A DNA stretch of 64,000 nucleotides. Source: Eucommia ulmoides. Lineage: Eukaryota > Streptophyta > Magnoliopsida > Garryales > Eucommiaceae. The stretch is taken from contig CM028326.1 of the NCBI GenBank assembly GCA_016647705.1, positions 41,535,546 through 41,599,545 of the forward strand. Direction: 5' to 3'. Numbering within the stretch: position 1 is the stretch's first letter; each line of letters opens with the position of its first letter. Of this stretch, positions 32,592 to 44,529 are shown one piece after another. Made by a program: the position numbers and the translations under genes. The notes under the pieces were generated by a model. That model was not told where the DNA came from. It ran no database searches and saw nothing but the letters and a program-made list of their open reading frames with translations.

Positions 32592-35174
32592 TGTAAGACC
32601 TCGATTTAGCTCGTACGTCATTTTAATTTCAATTGAGAGCATTTAGAAAATTTCGGAAAAAAAAAAATAATAAAAATTTAAGATAAAAAATAAAAATAAA
32701 TAAATAAAAAATGAAATAAAATGATAATTGGGTCAATTGCAAATTTGGGAACTTATCCTAAATTCGAGATGCACAAATTTAAGTCGAATTTTAGAATAAA
32801 AATTTTAAGGATCGAAATGTAATTTCAGAAAAACTTAAGAAAAAAGGAAAAAAGAATGAGAATGAGTTTAAAATAGGAACATAGTGGAAGATAGGGGGAG
32901 AGAAGTGTAATTCAAACAAAAAAAAAAAAGAAGTTTATGTCCGTGCGAACGCAGCCGGCCCGGCAGCAAGGAAATCGAGAAAATGGAATTCAACGTGGCA
33001 GGCGATTGATCACTCTTACACCACCATTCTCATGCATATATATACACATACACACCACGTCGATGGCGCCACGGAAGAACACACCATGATCTCAGAAATC
33101 TAGAGAGAGAGAGAGAGAGAATCGGAGGAACGGAGGCTGTTTTGTGATCGCCGGCAGTGTGAGTTTTCTGTTTGTGTTCTGTCTTCCGTTCCTCTTCAGC
33201 GAAAGTATAGAAATCGTCCGACCGTGAGAGGTCCGTCGTGGGTGTGTAGGTGTGAGCAGAGTAGTGTTCGGCGGGGGAATTCACCGGTGGAGGTGTTACA
33301 ATTTATCGACAATCGGGGAGAGGGGAGTTGTTCAGTTCGACGAGGTGCATGGGTAGGTGAAACCTGTTACCGATAGTGGGTTTTGACGTCGTCGTTCACC
33401 CGTGACGGAGGGGATATGAGTGTTCCGGTGGGGGATGGTGTAGGGCCGGCGGTGAGGGCAACGAGGCGTGGGAGGCCTCCGGTGGACGGTAACGTAGAGA
33501 GAGAGAACAGATGGCTGGCCGGAAGTGAACTGAAACAGAAACAGAGACGGTGGCGCAAGCAGGACGAAAAAGAAGAAAGAGGAAGAAAAGGAAAAAAAAA
33601 AAAAAAAAGAAGGGAAAATTGCAGAAACCACCCCAAGAAAATCTAAAACCCATCTCGTAGTCGCCAAACATTTCGGAAACAGGTGAAACTTCAATCGATT
33701 ATTAATTCTCGTTAAATTAAATTTTAGTTAGTGTTACAAATCCTAAAATCATAATAATTTCGTGACGATTAATTAATTTTAAGTACGTGGTACATAAAAT
33801 TAGTAACGATTCGGAATATAGGGTTTGCATTGCATGATTAAGATGTTTTAGATAAGATATTAATTTAGACTCTGCCGCTATTAGATTCGCAGACACCGGC
33901 GTTCGGATAAAGTGCGGTCAGTGTCAGTTTTGCAAAACGGATATCGAGGTGAGTGTACTGTCTTCTTACGAAACTATTTTTCTATGTGTATATATATATA
34001 TATGATGGAATATGCATTTAATTAGATTGTATGAATTTATAAATGATATGGATCAAGCAGGATTTGAGTGAGTTAGTAAACTGAATTTTCGGAAGATTTC
34101 GGTGGTTTTCAAAATGAAGTGGAAAATGAATTTTTGTTGGAATTGGTGAAATCAGACGGTGTTTTAAAAGATAATAAAAACATAAGTTTTTCTAAAAATG
34201 CCTGGTTTCTAAAGAAAAAGGGTGGAAAAGTGGTTTGATAAAAATTAGACGTTTTCTTTAAAAGAAGAAGCGAAATATGATTTTTAGATTTAAAAGTTGG
34301 TTTTGAGGAAAAAAAAAAAGATAGACGTGGTGATTTGACGATGTTGAGTAGACGATATTTATTGAGTTGTGATTCGATGATGCTGTATTTGATTTGACGA
34401 TGCCATAGTATTTGTCTATTTCGGTAAAGTGAGATTATCCGCTTCGGCGAAGTGATGTTATCCGCTTCGGCAGAGTGATGTTTATCTGCTTCGGCAGAGT
34501 GATGTTAGACGTTTATACTGCCCAGTGATTATCCGCTTCGGCGGAGTGATGGGTGTTCGTAGGAAGGCATATCCTACGGATGGTACGGTACCGTTGCAAA
34601 CTCCCGATCGTGAGGTTAAAACGATCACTAGGGCTGGCCAGTGTGTGTGGGTTGGAGGTGTGTGTTTGAGATTGGTGCTTGAGATGTGGTGTTTTACGTA
34701 TATTGGTTGATTTGATATTATTTATTATGATGATTGATATGATTTTATACTAGATGGATTTGGATGGAACTTATCTCTATCACTTTATTTTCATTGCTTA
34801 TATACTTATGTTTGATCCATACTTAATTGTGGAAATATGTAAAACGTATTAATATTTTAAAAATATTTTACTAAGAAGGCAGTACACTCGCAGGTGCAGC
34901 AGCTAGGAGTCGGTCCCCTACTGGCACTAGGTAAAGCTACGTGATGAAGTCATATAGGCGATTGAGAGAAGCTGTCAAAGGCGAACCTATAAAAGGTTCA
35001 TGGATAGATACTTTTAGGTAAATAAATTTCGGGACAGGTGTGTCTCCCATAGTAGATGTTTGTATTATACAGTAGGTGTATATTGTCATTTGGTTTGGAT
35101 GTTTGGGTATTGATGATGTCATGTTGTAGTCACGTCCGCCTCGGGATGACGGGTGTCCGGGACGGGTTGTGACA
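32592..35174 (+). mobile_element. Solo LTR (Tekay-like gypsy) inside the Tat-like gag
   Basis: Starts TGTAAGACCTCGATTTAGC and ends GGGACGGGTTGTGACA. A perfect 5-bp TSD GTAAG flanks it (32587-32591 and 35175-35179). The 2583 bp contain no pol genes. The TGTAA(G/C)ACC...GGGTCGTGACA pattern and the CGCTTCGGCAGAG tandem repeats are features I associate with Tekay/Del-type chromovirus LTRs; that lineage call is an inference. ORFs over 33030-33700 on both strands are shadows of GC-rich LTR sequence. Confidence 0.88.
34435..34551. repeat. 23-24 bp minisatellite in the solo LTR
   Basis: Units of TTATCCGCTTCGGCRRAGTG plus ATG at 34435, 34458, 34481 and 34529, with one diverged unit at 34505. Confidence 0.85.
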
Positions 35175-35179
35175 GTAAG

Positions 35180-36200
35180 ACCTGCAATGTGTCTCACAAT
35201 ACTCCACCACCGTCAGCGGAGGCCTCTTTGACATCTCAATTGGGACACCGACGAAGCGATTTGGATCGACAAACGAACAAAAACTTGAGGGAGCAGGTTA
35301 AGACCATCAATGAAAAACTCAGGCAAATTGACAAGAAAGAACCCAACATTTACAAGAAAGTAAAGAGGAGTGTTTTTTCCTTCACTACCTGGGTATTGAG
35401 GGAAAAAGTCCCGTTAAACTTTAAGACACCATCTCAAATTGGGATATACTGGAAATTCTAACATGGCAGAGCACCTTCACACGTACCATACTCACATGGA
35501 CCTGCACAGGGTAGCGGGTTCGACGAATACGAAGCCCTCGAGGTGACTCCAGTCGTATCGGCCCAAGTAGTTTCGATTCTGTTGAGTCTTTTAGCCTTCC
35601 CTTTGCACACAATGGTCTATGAGCAGTAAGTGACAGGCTAACAACCCATTGCACCTTATGTTAATAAGGCAGAGGAAGGATGAGAGACTGGAAGCCTACA
35701 TTGAGAGGTTCTGCCGCGAATCCTATCAAGTAGAAGAACTAAATGACGTTATGGTAGTGGCCGCCTTGATGGTGGGGATACAGACGGTTCCATTCTTGCA
35801 TATGGCCCGCTCATTGCCGAAAACATTAACCGCGACCTTTCGGCCTCTCCACCGAGTTCATCGTTGCGGAGGATGTATATTTGGCTCAGATTGAAGAAGA
35901 AAAAGAAGATGTCAAAAGGAAAATAAAGGCTGAAGAGCCTAACTACATCAAACCCGGTCAAGACGACTCCCAGTCAAAGAAGATAAGAAACGAGGTAGAG
36001 AGGGGTGGATCTGATAAGAAGCTGGGTAGGAATAGGTCTCCCCTACACTTCACCAACTTCATGCCCCTCAATGTTTTGTTAGAAACAATTCTGATGTAGA
36101 TTAGGTACAAGAAACTAATCAAGTGGCCTCAGCCAACGAATAGCTGAGGAAAAGCGAGCAACTCAGATAAAGCGGATATTGGAAGCACTCTCATTAAGTA
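35180..36200 (+). pseudogene. Tat-like gypsy gag, C-terminal part
   Basis: Continues the gag after the solo LTR. Features in order: a charged helix LREQVKTINEKLRQID (35283-35330), then VPLNFKTPSQIGIY (35410-35450), then HLHTYHTHMDLHRVAGS in another frame (about 35472-35522). The strongest block is RQRKDERLEAYIERFC with VEELNDVMVVAALM at 35665-35780, the core of the Ty3/gypsy gag domain. A later PLNVLLETILM segment at about 36063-36098 and KWPQP fit the downstream gag of Tat elements. Frameshifts and stops throughout; no pol follows. Confidence 0.82.
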
Positions 36201-36909
36201 TTGAGAAAAATTGATTTTAAACAATCATAGTTATGATTTCATATCTGTCATGGAGAGTGATTATGGACACTAAAATTAGTATGATCAATTTTTTTAAGCC
36301 TGTGTTGGAGCATAAGTTGTGTTTGGGGGTTGGGGAGGGGTTTGAGACTAGTGGTTTAGGAAGTCGAATCACGGGTGGAGGATCGAGGGCATAGATGGTA
36401 GGTAGGGTTAGGGTAAGATGGAGTGGTTGAAGAAAGATGAGGAGGAGGTGCAAAAAGGACTAATAGAGAGAGAAAATTGAAGAGTGTGGTCATCGAGAGT
36501 TGTTTTTGATTTACCACACATCTGCCAACCATATAGTAGACTGGGATAGGGTAATTAGGTTAGAATTTGAATTTCTTTGATCCGTGGGTTAAACCCTCAA
36601 AATTCAACATATAATCATAGTTCAATTGGAATTCAAAATTGAGTTTTTTAAAATCAACTAAATCGGGAAATATTTAATTAATCCTTTGCAAATTTCAATT
36701 TAATTATCTAATATTAAATTTATAATTTTAAAAAATTAATTAAATACGAAAAAGGTCGCTCGGAATCTACTTTTCAAGTTAGAGAATTTTCATGATTTAA
36801 TTGACATTTTAAAGGATTAATTAAATCATGAAACTTCGAAAATTTGAACTGAGAGCTTTAAAGACCAAATGGGGATTCATAATCTTAATTTAGAAGAGTT
36901 GAGGGCTCT
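36201..36909. other. AT-rich non-coding sequence, no gene seen
   Basis: No recognisable coding or terminal repeats. The Tat-like element fades out without a visible 3' end. Confidence 0.45.
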
Positions 36910-37198
36910 CGTATGTGTTGTACATGCCAACTTCATGTTCATTTATGTCTAGTTATGTTTACATGTCAAATCCATATATGTCCACCCGCCAAGTTCATGT
37001 CAATTCAAATAAACATTTTTATATGCCAAATTCATGTCTATTTTAATGCACGTCTTAAATTCATGTCCATACATGTTTTGCTTAATGTTCCAACTCCATG
37101 TTCACATTCACATGCCAAGTGCATGTTTGCTTAGTTTTCCAAAATACATGTCAACTTCCATGATCATATTCATATGCCAAGAACATGTTTGCCTAGTT

Positions 37199-38115
37199 CC
37201 CGTTTGGTAACCGTTTCGTGCCTATCTCATGCAGTGAGATGAGAATGGGATGGGATGAGATGAAATGAGAATTCTGTTTCTTTCTTGAGAACAAAATCAC
37301 GTTTGGTAACGACAATTTTTTTAGATCTGTGAACAAAATCGCGTTTGATAACAATTTTATCCAAGAAATTAAGAACGAACCTAAAATCACAAATTTGAAG
37401 AAATCCAAGAAACCCGAACAAATTCGAAGAAATTGGGTTTCGAAAATCCAAAAAAACCGAACAAATTTCGAACATATTTGAAGAACCCGGACCAAATTCG
37501 AACAAATTCGACATAGGGTTTCCATTTCAAACTCGAAATTGAAATCGATTTCAAAGTAGACGACGATGAACACGAAGCAGACGACGATTTCGAAGAAACC
37601 CGACCAAATTCGAACAAATTTGACATAGGGTTTCGATCTCAAACTTGAAATCGAAATCGATTTCAAAAAATCAATTGAAACCCTACTGATTTCGACGAAG
37701 GCAAAGACGATGGTGACGAAATAGGGTTCGACGCTGACGACGAAGGCGATGATGACGAAAGCTCGCGATGAACACAGGAGGAGACGAAGAGCAGAGAAGC
37801 ACGAACGACGACAAGAAGAAGCACGATCGATGGCGAAATCGACGAACTAAGAGGAGGAGACGATTTTCTTGGTTCTTGATCGATGAAGTGAGGTTGGGAT
37901 GAAGTGAGAAGAAAATGGGATGGAAATGGAATAGAAATAATGAGAATCAACTTTTTTTGGTTTCTCATTTTTTAAGAAAAAAGTGGGCACAATTCTCAAA
38001 TGAGGATTAAATGAGAACGGAAATAAAAATTACTAAATACTATTCCCAAATAGAAATTCCAAAAATCTAAAAATGGAATAAGAATTTCTGGGATAGAAAC
38101 GGTTATCAAACGGGG
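37199..38115. mobile_element. hAT-like MITE, 917 bp
   Basis: Inverted ends CCCGTTTGGTAACCGTTTC and GAAACGGTTATCAAACGGGG. The flanking 8-bp repeats GCCTAGTT (37191-37198) and GCTTAGTT (38116-38123) differ by one base, as expected for a hAT TSD. The interior holds a 112-bp tandem duplication and GAAATCGATTTC-type runs plus GACGACGA-rich, exon-like sequence at 37680-37860. Frames on the minus strand (157, 95, 79 and 101 codons) read across the repeats and are not believable genes. Confidence 0.87.
37487..37680. repeat. 112-bp tandem duplication inside the hAT-like MITE
   Basis: ACCAAATTCGAACAAATT occurs at 37491 and 37603, followed in both copies by CGACATAGGGTTT / TGACATAGGGTTT and GAAATCGATTTCAAA. 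Confidence 0.85.
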
Positions 38116-38520
38116 GCTTAGTTTTCCAAATACATGTCAAACTCATATTTACTTATGCTGACATGTTAATACATGTTTCCTAACTTTCCAAATAAGCTAC
38201 GGATCAAAACCGTGTCCGTTCTCTATTAGTATGCACATTTTACTTGATTTTTCCTATGATGTCCATTTTAAATCAATACATCGTGTTTCTTTTAGTTTTC
38301 AAAACACATGCTAAGTCCACGTCCATTAATTGTGTTTACATGCCAAGTTCATGCCTATTTGATTATATATGTACATGTCAAAATCATGTTTACGTGCCAA
38401 GATCCTGTTCATTTGTGTTTAATTAGGTTTACATGTCAAACACACATTCATTTATTTCTAGTTAGATTTATACATGTTCAAATGCATGTCCTTAGATCCA
38501 TTCATAGAGGTCCAAGACAT

Positions 38521-39199
38521 TTATCATAATTAAGTCAAATTGTCAATTTTGACTAAATTTAAATTTAAGTTTATTGTGTCCCACTTTCTCCAGGACCAAA
38601 CTTATTGACTTTCTAAATAATTAATAGGAGGGTTATATTGTTGAAACATTAAAAAATCACCAAAGAAAAAAAGTCGCAAATGTTTTCCTAAAAATCCAAA
38701 TAAATAAATAAATTGTTTTACATTATTTTCATAATAATAATTCAAATAATAATGGCTTCGCTTATGTATATATATATACAAACCCAAAATAAATGTCTTA
38801 TATTTTTCCATCAGGGAAATAAAGGACTTTGGGTTAAATTATTTAAATTTAATTAGATGTAGGTATTGTTTTTGAACGATTGTTTTGGGAGCGCTTAACA
38901 CTGTTCCCAAGCATACTAATCTTCGAATTTAAAATTAATCTTTTGAATAGATCTAATATTATTAGTCATTTTTTACTTGGGTCGTTTCAAAAAATATTTT
39001 ATTTGTTCTCTAAAAATTCGGTGACCTGGCATACTAATTCAAGACTCAATGTTGAGTGATGATTCATCTTCAATTTTTTTTTACTATTATTATTAAATTT
39101 AAGATACATTTTGAATTATTTTTTGTGTTATGAAAAATACAGGATATATCACGGTGGTGGAGTGAGGAGAGAAAATAAAATGATTTGTCTTAAATAGAT
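38521..39199. other. AT-rich non-coding sequence, no gene seen
   Basis: Contains a short (TA)n at about 38767-38778. No transposon ends or coding signal. Confidence 0.5.
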
Positions 39200-39201
39200 T
39201 A

Positions 39202-39456
39202 CTCCGTTTGTCCTAAATTAATTTTCATACTTTTCTTTTTACGTTGTTCTTAATTAATTGTCATATTTTTTAATAAATATACTTTATTACTCTTTAAAAA
39301 ATAACTCTATTCTTCACGGTACATTCAAATTTATCTATTTTTATCACTTAACACAATTTCCAAAAAGAGCAATACAATAAAATAAAAACAAATATTTAAA
39401 CACTCCCTAAAACTTTGTGTAAAGTTAAATGTGACAATAAACTTGGATGGAAGGAG
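39202..39456. mobile_element. Stowaway MITE, 255 bp
   Basis: Ends CTCCGTTTGTCCTAAATTAA and, reversed, CTCCTTCCATCCAAGTT, close to the CTCCCTCCGTCCC Stowaway consensus, with TA target duplications at 39200-39201 and 39457-39458. Related to Tc1/mariner elements. No coding capacity. Confidence 0.93.
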
Positions 39457-39766
39457 TAATTTACTAAAGGAAAAAAAATCATTTAGTCCTCTAAAGAAAC
39501 ATTTTTCACAAACACAAACATGAAAAAAAAAAAAAAAAAAAATTTGCCTAGTGAACATTAATTTTTAGTCTCCTAAGAAAGTTCACTAAATGGTACTCGA
39601 AATTCCATAAATTGTAACCCCTAAAATTTATATATGAACTTTCCCCTTGAATACAAAAGTAGTAACCAACTCTAATCAAACAAAATCATGGCAAAAAAAT
39701 AAGAAAGAAAAAATCACCTAGTTAACATTCATAAATGATTTGATTCAAATAAATCACACCGTATTA

Positions 39767-40062
39767 CACTACAACAAAAACTAGAAAAAAATTATAAATA
39801 GTATCCTTCTAAATTCTTATTGAGACATGCAATCACAATGTCCTAGTAATATTTATTTAATAAAACTCATTTAAAAAATATATAATAAAAAATAAAAAAT
39901 TATTTTAATAAATATAAAGTAATGCGACAAAATAATTGTCCTTATAAATAATTGAGACATGCCGTTATGGGACAACTTTTAATTATTTTATACTTAATGC
40001 ATGCCAAAATAGTATATGTTAAGACATATTTGGTATTTTTAAAAGTGACTTTTGTTGTAGTG
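39767..40062. mobile_element. Miniature CACTA element, 296 bp
   Basis: Starts CACTACAACAAAAACTAG and ends AAGTGACTTTTGTTGTAGTG, perfect CACTACAACAAAA inverted ends. Flanking trinucleotides are TTA and TCA, a 3-bp TSD with one change. The interior has TTGAGACATG motifs near both ends, possible subterminal transposase-binding repeats. Confidence 0.93.
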
Positions 40063-40278
40063 TCAATTGTCTCATCATGCTCTTCAATTTGAGATCCATA
40101 TCCATTATTTTTAGCAAAAAAATTTATATAGTTAGTGAATGTTAACTAGTAATCTAACAATGCAAAATAAAATAATGTAGTTAAACATTCACTTTGCAAT
40201 CTATGCTATGAAAATTTGCCTATTGATTGTCTACTTATGCATTGATCTTGCAGGTATCAGGATAAATGTGAACATTAA

Positions 40279-41666
40279 GGCCCCACTTGGTTAGTATTTC
40301 CATTCTAAACCAACCCAATCCAACCTAAAAATTATGAAATTGATTTTCGGAAATGTGTTTGGAAATACAAAACTTAACCTAACCCAACCCAATCCAAAAA
40401 ATGAGAATTGATTCTCAAAATCCTAAGAAAATGAAAAACAAAAAAAACTTATTTTTTTTTTGGCCCAAAAAACTCAACCCAACTTCAGGGACACGCTCGG
40501 AATTTTCTGGAATGTTAATGAGACCCCCTGTTCGAATTATAGCACACTCATTTTCGAAGCTTCATTTTTTTGACATTTCTAATCATTCCTCCTGCTCTCC
40601 TACTTGTCGTTGCAATCGTTCCTCCTCCTCCTCCTCTCCTACCCGTCGTTGCCTTCGTTGTCCACCTCCTCCTCGCCATCGTCTTCGCCGAACTCGTCCT
40701 CGTCGTCTTTCTCGTACATCGCATCGCCATTGCCTCTCACCGAACTCGTCCCCATTGTCTTCGCCGAATAGGGTTTCGAAGCTCAAATCGATCAGGTTTC
40801 GATTTCGATTTCATTGCTCAAATCAATTTAGGGTTTGGTTCTTGATTTTGATTTAGGGTTTCAGTTTCGATTTCGTTACTGAAATCGATAACGAAATCGA
40901 TTTCGATTTCAATTTCATTACTCAAATCGATTTAGAGTTTGGTTCCTAAATTTGGTTTAGGGTTCGATTTTGATTTCGATTTCGTTACTGAATTTTGATT
41001 TTGTTATTGAAATCGATCACGAAATCGATTTCGATTTCAATTTCGATTTCGATTTCATTGCTCAAATTGATTTAGGGTTTGGTTCTTGGTTTTAAATCGA
41101 TTTAGGGTTCAGGTTCTTGGTTTCAAATCTGGTATATGTATGTTACAATTTTCCAATGCCTACAGTATGTGAATTTCTTCTTCAAAGTAGTGTTTGCATT
41201 GTTGGTTGTTGTGTTCTTTTTCCAAGTTCTTGTAAGTGTTTAGTCTCCTTTGTTTCTGGCAATTTGGAAGGCTTCTAACGCTGCTTTCCCATTTTCCTTG
41301 GTTGCTTTATTTGCGTTGCTATATTTAGCTTGTTTTGCTGTTCCTTGATTTGATAATTTTTGTTTAGATGATTTTTTTGTTTGAATGATTTTATTTGGAT
41401 GATTTGATAAATTCTCTACTAAGATGATTTGATAAATTCTCTGTTTATATGATTTTGTTTGGATGATTTGATAATTTTTATTTGGATGATTTTTGTTTGG
41501 ATGAGAAAACAATTTTAGAATAATGTGGTTATCAAAAGCGATTTTGTTCCTAGCACAAAAAAATGTCTATACCAAACGCAATTCTGTTCTTAGAAGAAAA
41601 CATAATTCTCAACTAAACTTATCCCAGTTGGATTGAGAAAAATGGGAACACTAACCAAAAGCCACC
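40279..41666. mobile_element. Harbinger-like MITE, 1388 bp, with exon-like interior
   Basis: Inverted ends GGCCCCACTTGGTTAGTATT and, reversed, GGTGGCTTTTGGTTAGTGTT, flanked by TAA on both sides (40276-40278, 41667-41669), the 3-bp TSD of PIF/Harbinger elements. The interior has a C-rich, coding-like stretch at 40580-40780 (TCGTCGTC, CCTCCTCC) and a long GATTTCGATTTC series at 40790-41060. ORFs on both strands here overlap and are low-complexity. Confidence 0.78.
40790..41110. repeat. GATTTC hexamer-based repeat
   Basis: Runs of CGATTTCGATTTC alternating with TTAGGGTTTGGTTCTTG. A related series in inverted orientation lies in the hAT-like MITE at 37520-37670. Confidence 0.8.
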
Positions 41667-41836
41667 TAAGTCAATGTCCACAAATACATATAAAAAAATT
41701 ATTGAGTTGACGTTAACTTGTTTGGCAAAATCACGTTAATGATATAATAAGATGCACCAAACTAAGGAGAATGCAACATCAAATTGACATCAATTAGGTT
41801 AAACTTATGTAGTTAACATTCATTTGGTATAGAAAG

Positions 41837-42006
41837 GAGCCATTAACGTGATGTAATAAAAGCTTTTAACAAAAGAGAGATATTATTGATTTTGACGTAT
41901 CCTAGAAAATAACTTAGAAATGAGCTATTAACTTGATGTAATGAGAGCTTTTAACAAAAGAGATACATTATTGACTTTCACGTTTCCTAAAAAATAATGT
42001 AGTTAA
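41837..42006. repeat. 85-bp tandem duplication
   Basis: GAGCCATTAACGTGATGTAAT at 41837 and GAGCTATTAACTTGATGTAAT at 41922; both contain AGCTTTTAACAAAAGAGA and a CCTARAAAATAA end. Confidence 0.88.
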
Positions 42007-42394
42007 TATTCACTAGTTAGACATGTATCACAAAATTCTAGTGTAATGAGAACACTTACAAAGACACCATATAATTGAGCATTCACAATTATCTTATGCG
42101 GTTAACAAACATATGTAGTTAGCATTAATCCCCAACTAAGACGAACATGAACAACATATCAACCAACCGGTATGTTTTGAGAAATCATATTTTTCTTAGA
42201 CATTCCTTGAAAAACAAATGTTCATTAAAAATATCTCTGTATTTGGCAACCCCATTCACTACAGAGTTCCAGGAGACCAAATCTCTTTCAGACATTTTAA
42301 CAAACACTTGGTGAGTGAGATTAATGAGTCCGGAAGAAGAGTCACTACATTGCGTTAATCCTTAAACGAAGGTTCTGAACCGCCGTAAAAGAGG

Positions 42395-42830
42395 AAGACC
42401 CAATGCCTATTTAAGTAAAAACGATAGTTATTCGAGCAAAAATGACGATTCTTGGGGTTCCACGTTTGCTTGTGTAGTTTTTACCTAGGGACAATCGTTT
42501 TTGCTAGTAAAACCGTCGTTTTGAGATCCTTGTAACCATTTATTTGGCAATAATTTGAGAGGCCAAAACAACGGTTTAGAACCGTCGTTTATATAAGATC
42601 CGAAGCGTTGTATTTAAATGGCATGAAACATGGCGAGAGTTTGCAGCACAGAAACGATAATTATAATTGTCGTTTTTATTATTCTCGCAAACTTTGGCGC
42701 CAAAAATAATTTCCCTAGGTGCAAAAAAATGGTGGTTTAAACAGCAGTTTATGCTCTCACCGGTATCATTAAAAACAATGGTTCAAAATCACCATTTATA
42801 AGGTTTTGATATTAAGTTTTTTCTTTATTT
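42395..42830. repeat. Inverted AACGGTT/AACCGTCGTTT motifs, possible CACTA debris
   Basis: Recurrent AACCGTCGTTT, AAACGATARTTAT and AACGGTTTAGAACCGT palindromes over 430 bp. Such arrays resemble subterminal regions of plant CACTA/En-Spm elements. No CACTA terminus was found next to it. Confidence 0.5.
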
Positions 42831-43688
42831 TCCCTGTTTATTCCCATGTAATGCGAATATGCAATACTGAGTAGAAAATTATAAATAATAAATTATATGA
42901 AACCATTATACTGGTGTTGGAAAAGCTTGTGTTTCTTCTAATGAATAAAAGTATATAAATAAGTTTTGAACCGGCAAGGCGAAATCAATGTCATTCTATA
43001 GTTTGCTCATGGCATTTTTGTCCAGATTTTGAACAACCCAGCTTGCCGCAAGAGCTCACCAATGGCGAAAAAGAGAAATTATTCAGTAGAAATTCATCTT
43101 TGAGCATTTGAGGATGAGTAGAAGAATCTGAAGAAGTAATCGAGGATGACGAACATGAGAGACTTGATTTGGCAAGGATTAGAGAGGTAGAATGAGATAG
43201 AGAAGTGGTTCTCAGTTAGTTAAACCTGGATTGCAATTGAATTAATGGTTGCAATTATTCCTCACAAGTATTTAGGAAAGGAATGCACGAAGAAGACAAA
43301 CAAATATGCAACCCATTCTCCGAAGAAATTTGAGAAAAGAACGAACAAAGACGACGAGGCTAAAAGGACAAGATGTTCATCTCAAAACATACGTTACCTA
43401 AATAAAGGACTAACAAATAAACCACGTTTAAAAAAAAAAAAAAAAAAACTGTAACAATAAATAAAACTAAAATCTATGTTTTTCTGAGGATAAAATTTTA
43501 TATTTCCCTTAAATTTTATAATTACTTTTGAAAAAAAAAAATGTTTAATAAAAATGGGGTAGAAAGTAAGGACCCCCAAACGTAGAAAAATAGATTTTTG
43601 ACAAAAAAAATTTAAAATTTGTTAGGACATTTTGGCCATTATGAAGGTAAAAGGGACCACATCTATACTTACTCTAAGGGAAGTAGGT

Positions 43689-43744
<56 letters not shown>

Positions 43745-44175
43745 ATCTCAAAATATAATATTTAAGACATTATGCTAAATTCTAAACCCCATTTTCTAAA
43801 TATTTTTAAATATTAATTTAGATTTTGTTGAAAAACTAAATTACAAACTCTCAATAAAATGTCTTTTCATCAATAATGTATTTAACTATAAGATATTTAT
43901 ATTAAATTAAAATTAGTATCTTTGGATATGGGATATATATTAATATATTATAATTCGGAGATCTAGTAGAGAAGATATGAAGTAAATTTATCCATTAAGT
44001 TTTTCTTAATTACTCTGTGTGGAGTCCATGTCATTGATTCATTTATAATTATATTAGATAATTTAAGGTACTAGTTAATTATACTTTAAATTACATAAAT
44101 TAAAAAAAAATTATAAGAATAATATTAACACAGGTAATACTAGATAGATATATTAGAGAAGAATATCTGACTAAC
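42831..44175. other. Non-coding sequence with (TA)n, no gene seen
   Basis: Contains an A-run (43430-43448), a (TA)n tract at about 43698-43732 followed by GTATGTATG, and AT-rich sequence. I looked here on the minus strand for the last exon of the stress-protein gene and did not find one. Confidence 0.5.
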
Positions 44176-44358
44176 CTTAAAGCAGCAATTTCAATTTGAG
44201 AGAAGTCAAAGTTGGTTAAACTGTTGTCTGCCGGCATTGAAATGGTCATCTTCTTCCTCCTCCTTGTATTCAATATTTCTGCAGTTGTTGGTTGTTTGAT
44301 TGCAAGAACTTTACAATTGAAATTGTTTGCAATAATACTGTTGTGAGCCATACACAAC
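44176..44358 (-). CDS. Universal stress protein-like gene, exon 3
   Basis: On the minus strand after the acceptor TACTTGCAG, 183 nt encode LCMAHNSIIANNFNCKVLA then IKQPTTAEIL and DFSQIEIAAL. This agrees with the plant USP subfamily in which 'HDRSFLYR.aM.hN.iAnnFNCkVLAIKQP' is conserved. The donor TTAAG|GTTAGT at 44176/44175 leaves phase 2, so at least one more coding exon is expected. In related plant proteins a VPEIPPPK-type tail with a Trp-Arg-rich end follows; no such exon is seen down to about 42900. Confidence 0.88.
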
Positions 44359-44529
44359 CTGCAAGTACCACATGCTGTTAACAAACGCTGCTTTGAGTTC
44401 CATTATTTCTGCCTTTCTTTCTCAGATTAATCGCAGGAACAAAACGTTACTCGTTTTAATGTGTTACTTTGAAATGTGAACCAAGCTTTTGTCATGCCAA
44501 AATGGAATCAAATTAATATAGTGTACGGT

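Larger units (their letters stand above)
36910..38520. repeat. CATG-rich degenerate repeat field, split by a transposon
   Basis: Motifs of the form ACATGYCAARTTCATGTYCAT recur about every 20-45 bp in 36910-37190 and again in 38116-38520, with the hAT-like element 37199-38115 between the halves. CATG is self-complementary, so both strands carry the motif. Unit length is irregular. Confidence 0.65.

Noticed and set aside
33030-33700. Cluster of ORFs of 84-120 codons on both strands
   Set aside because: They overlap each other in GC-rich sequence inside a solo LTR with exact TSD; no conserved protein.
37193-37666. 157-codon minus-strand ORF with internal repeats as a protein gene
   Set aside because: It reads across the 112-bp duplication and the TIR of a hAT-like MITE; overlapping frames are equally open.
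40401-40856. 151-codon Arg/Ser/Pro-rich ORF as a gene
   Set aside because: Lies in a MITE interior; C-rich and hexamer-repeat sequence gives open frames on both strands.
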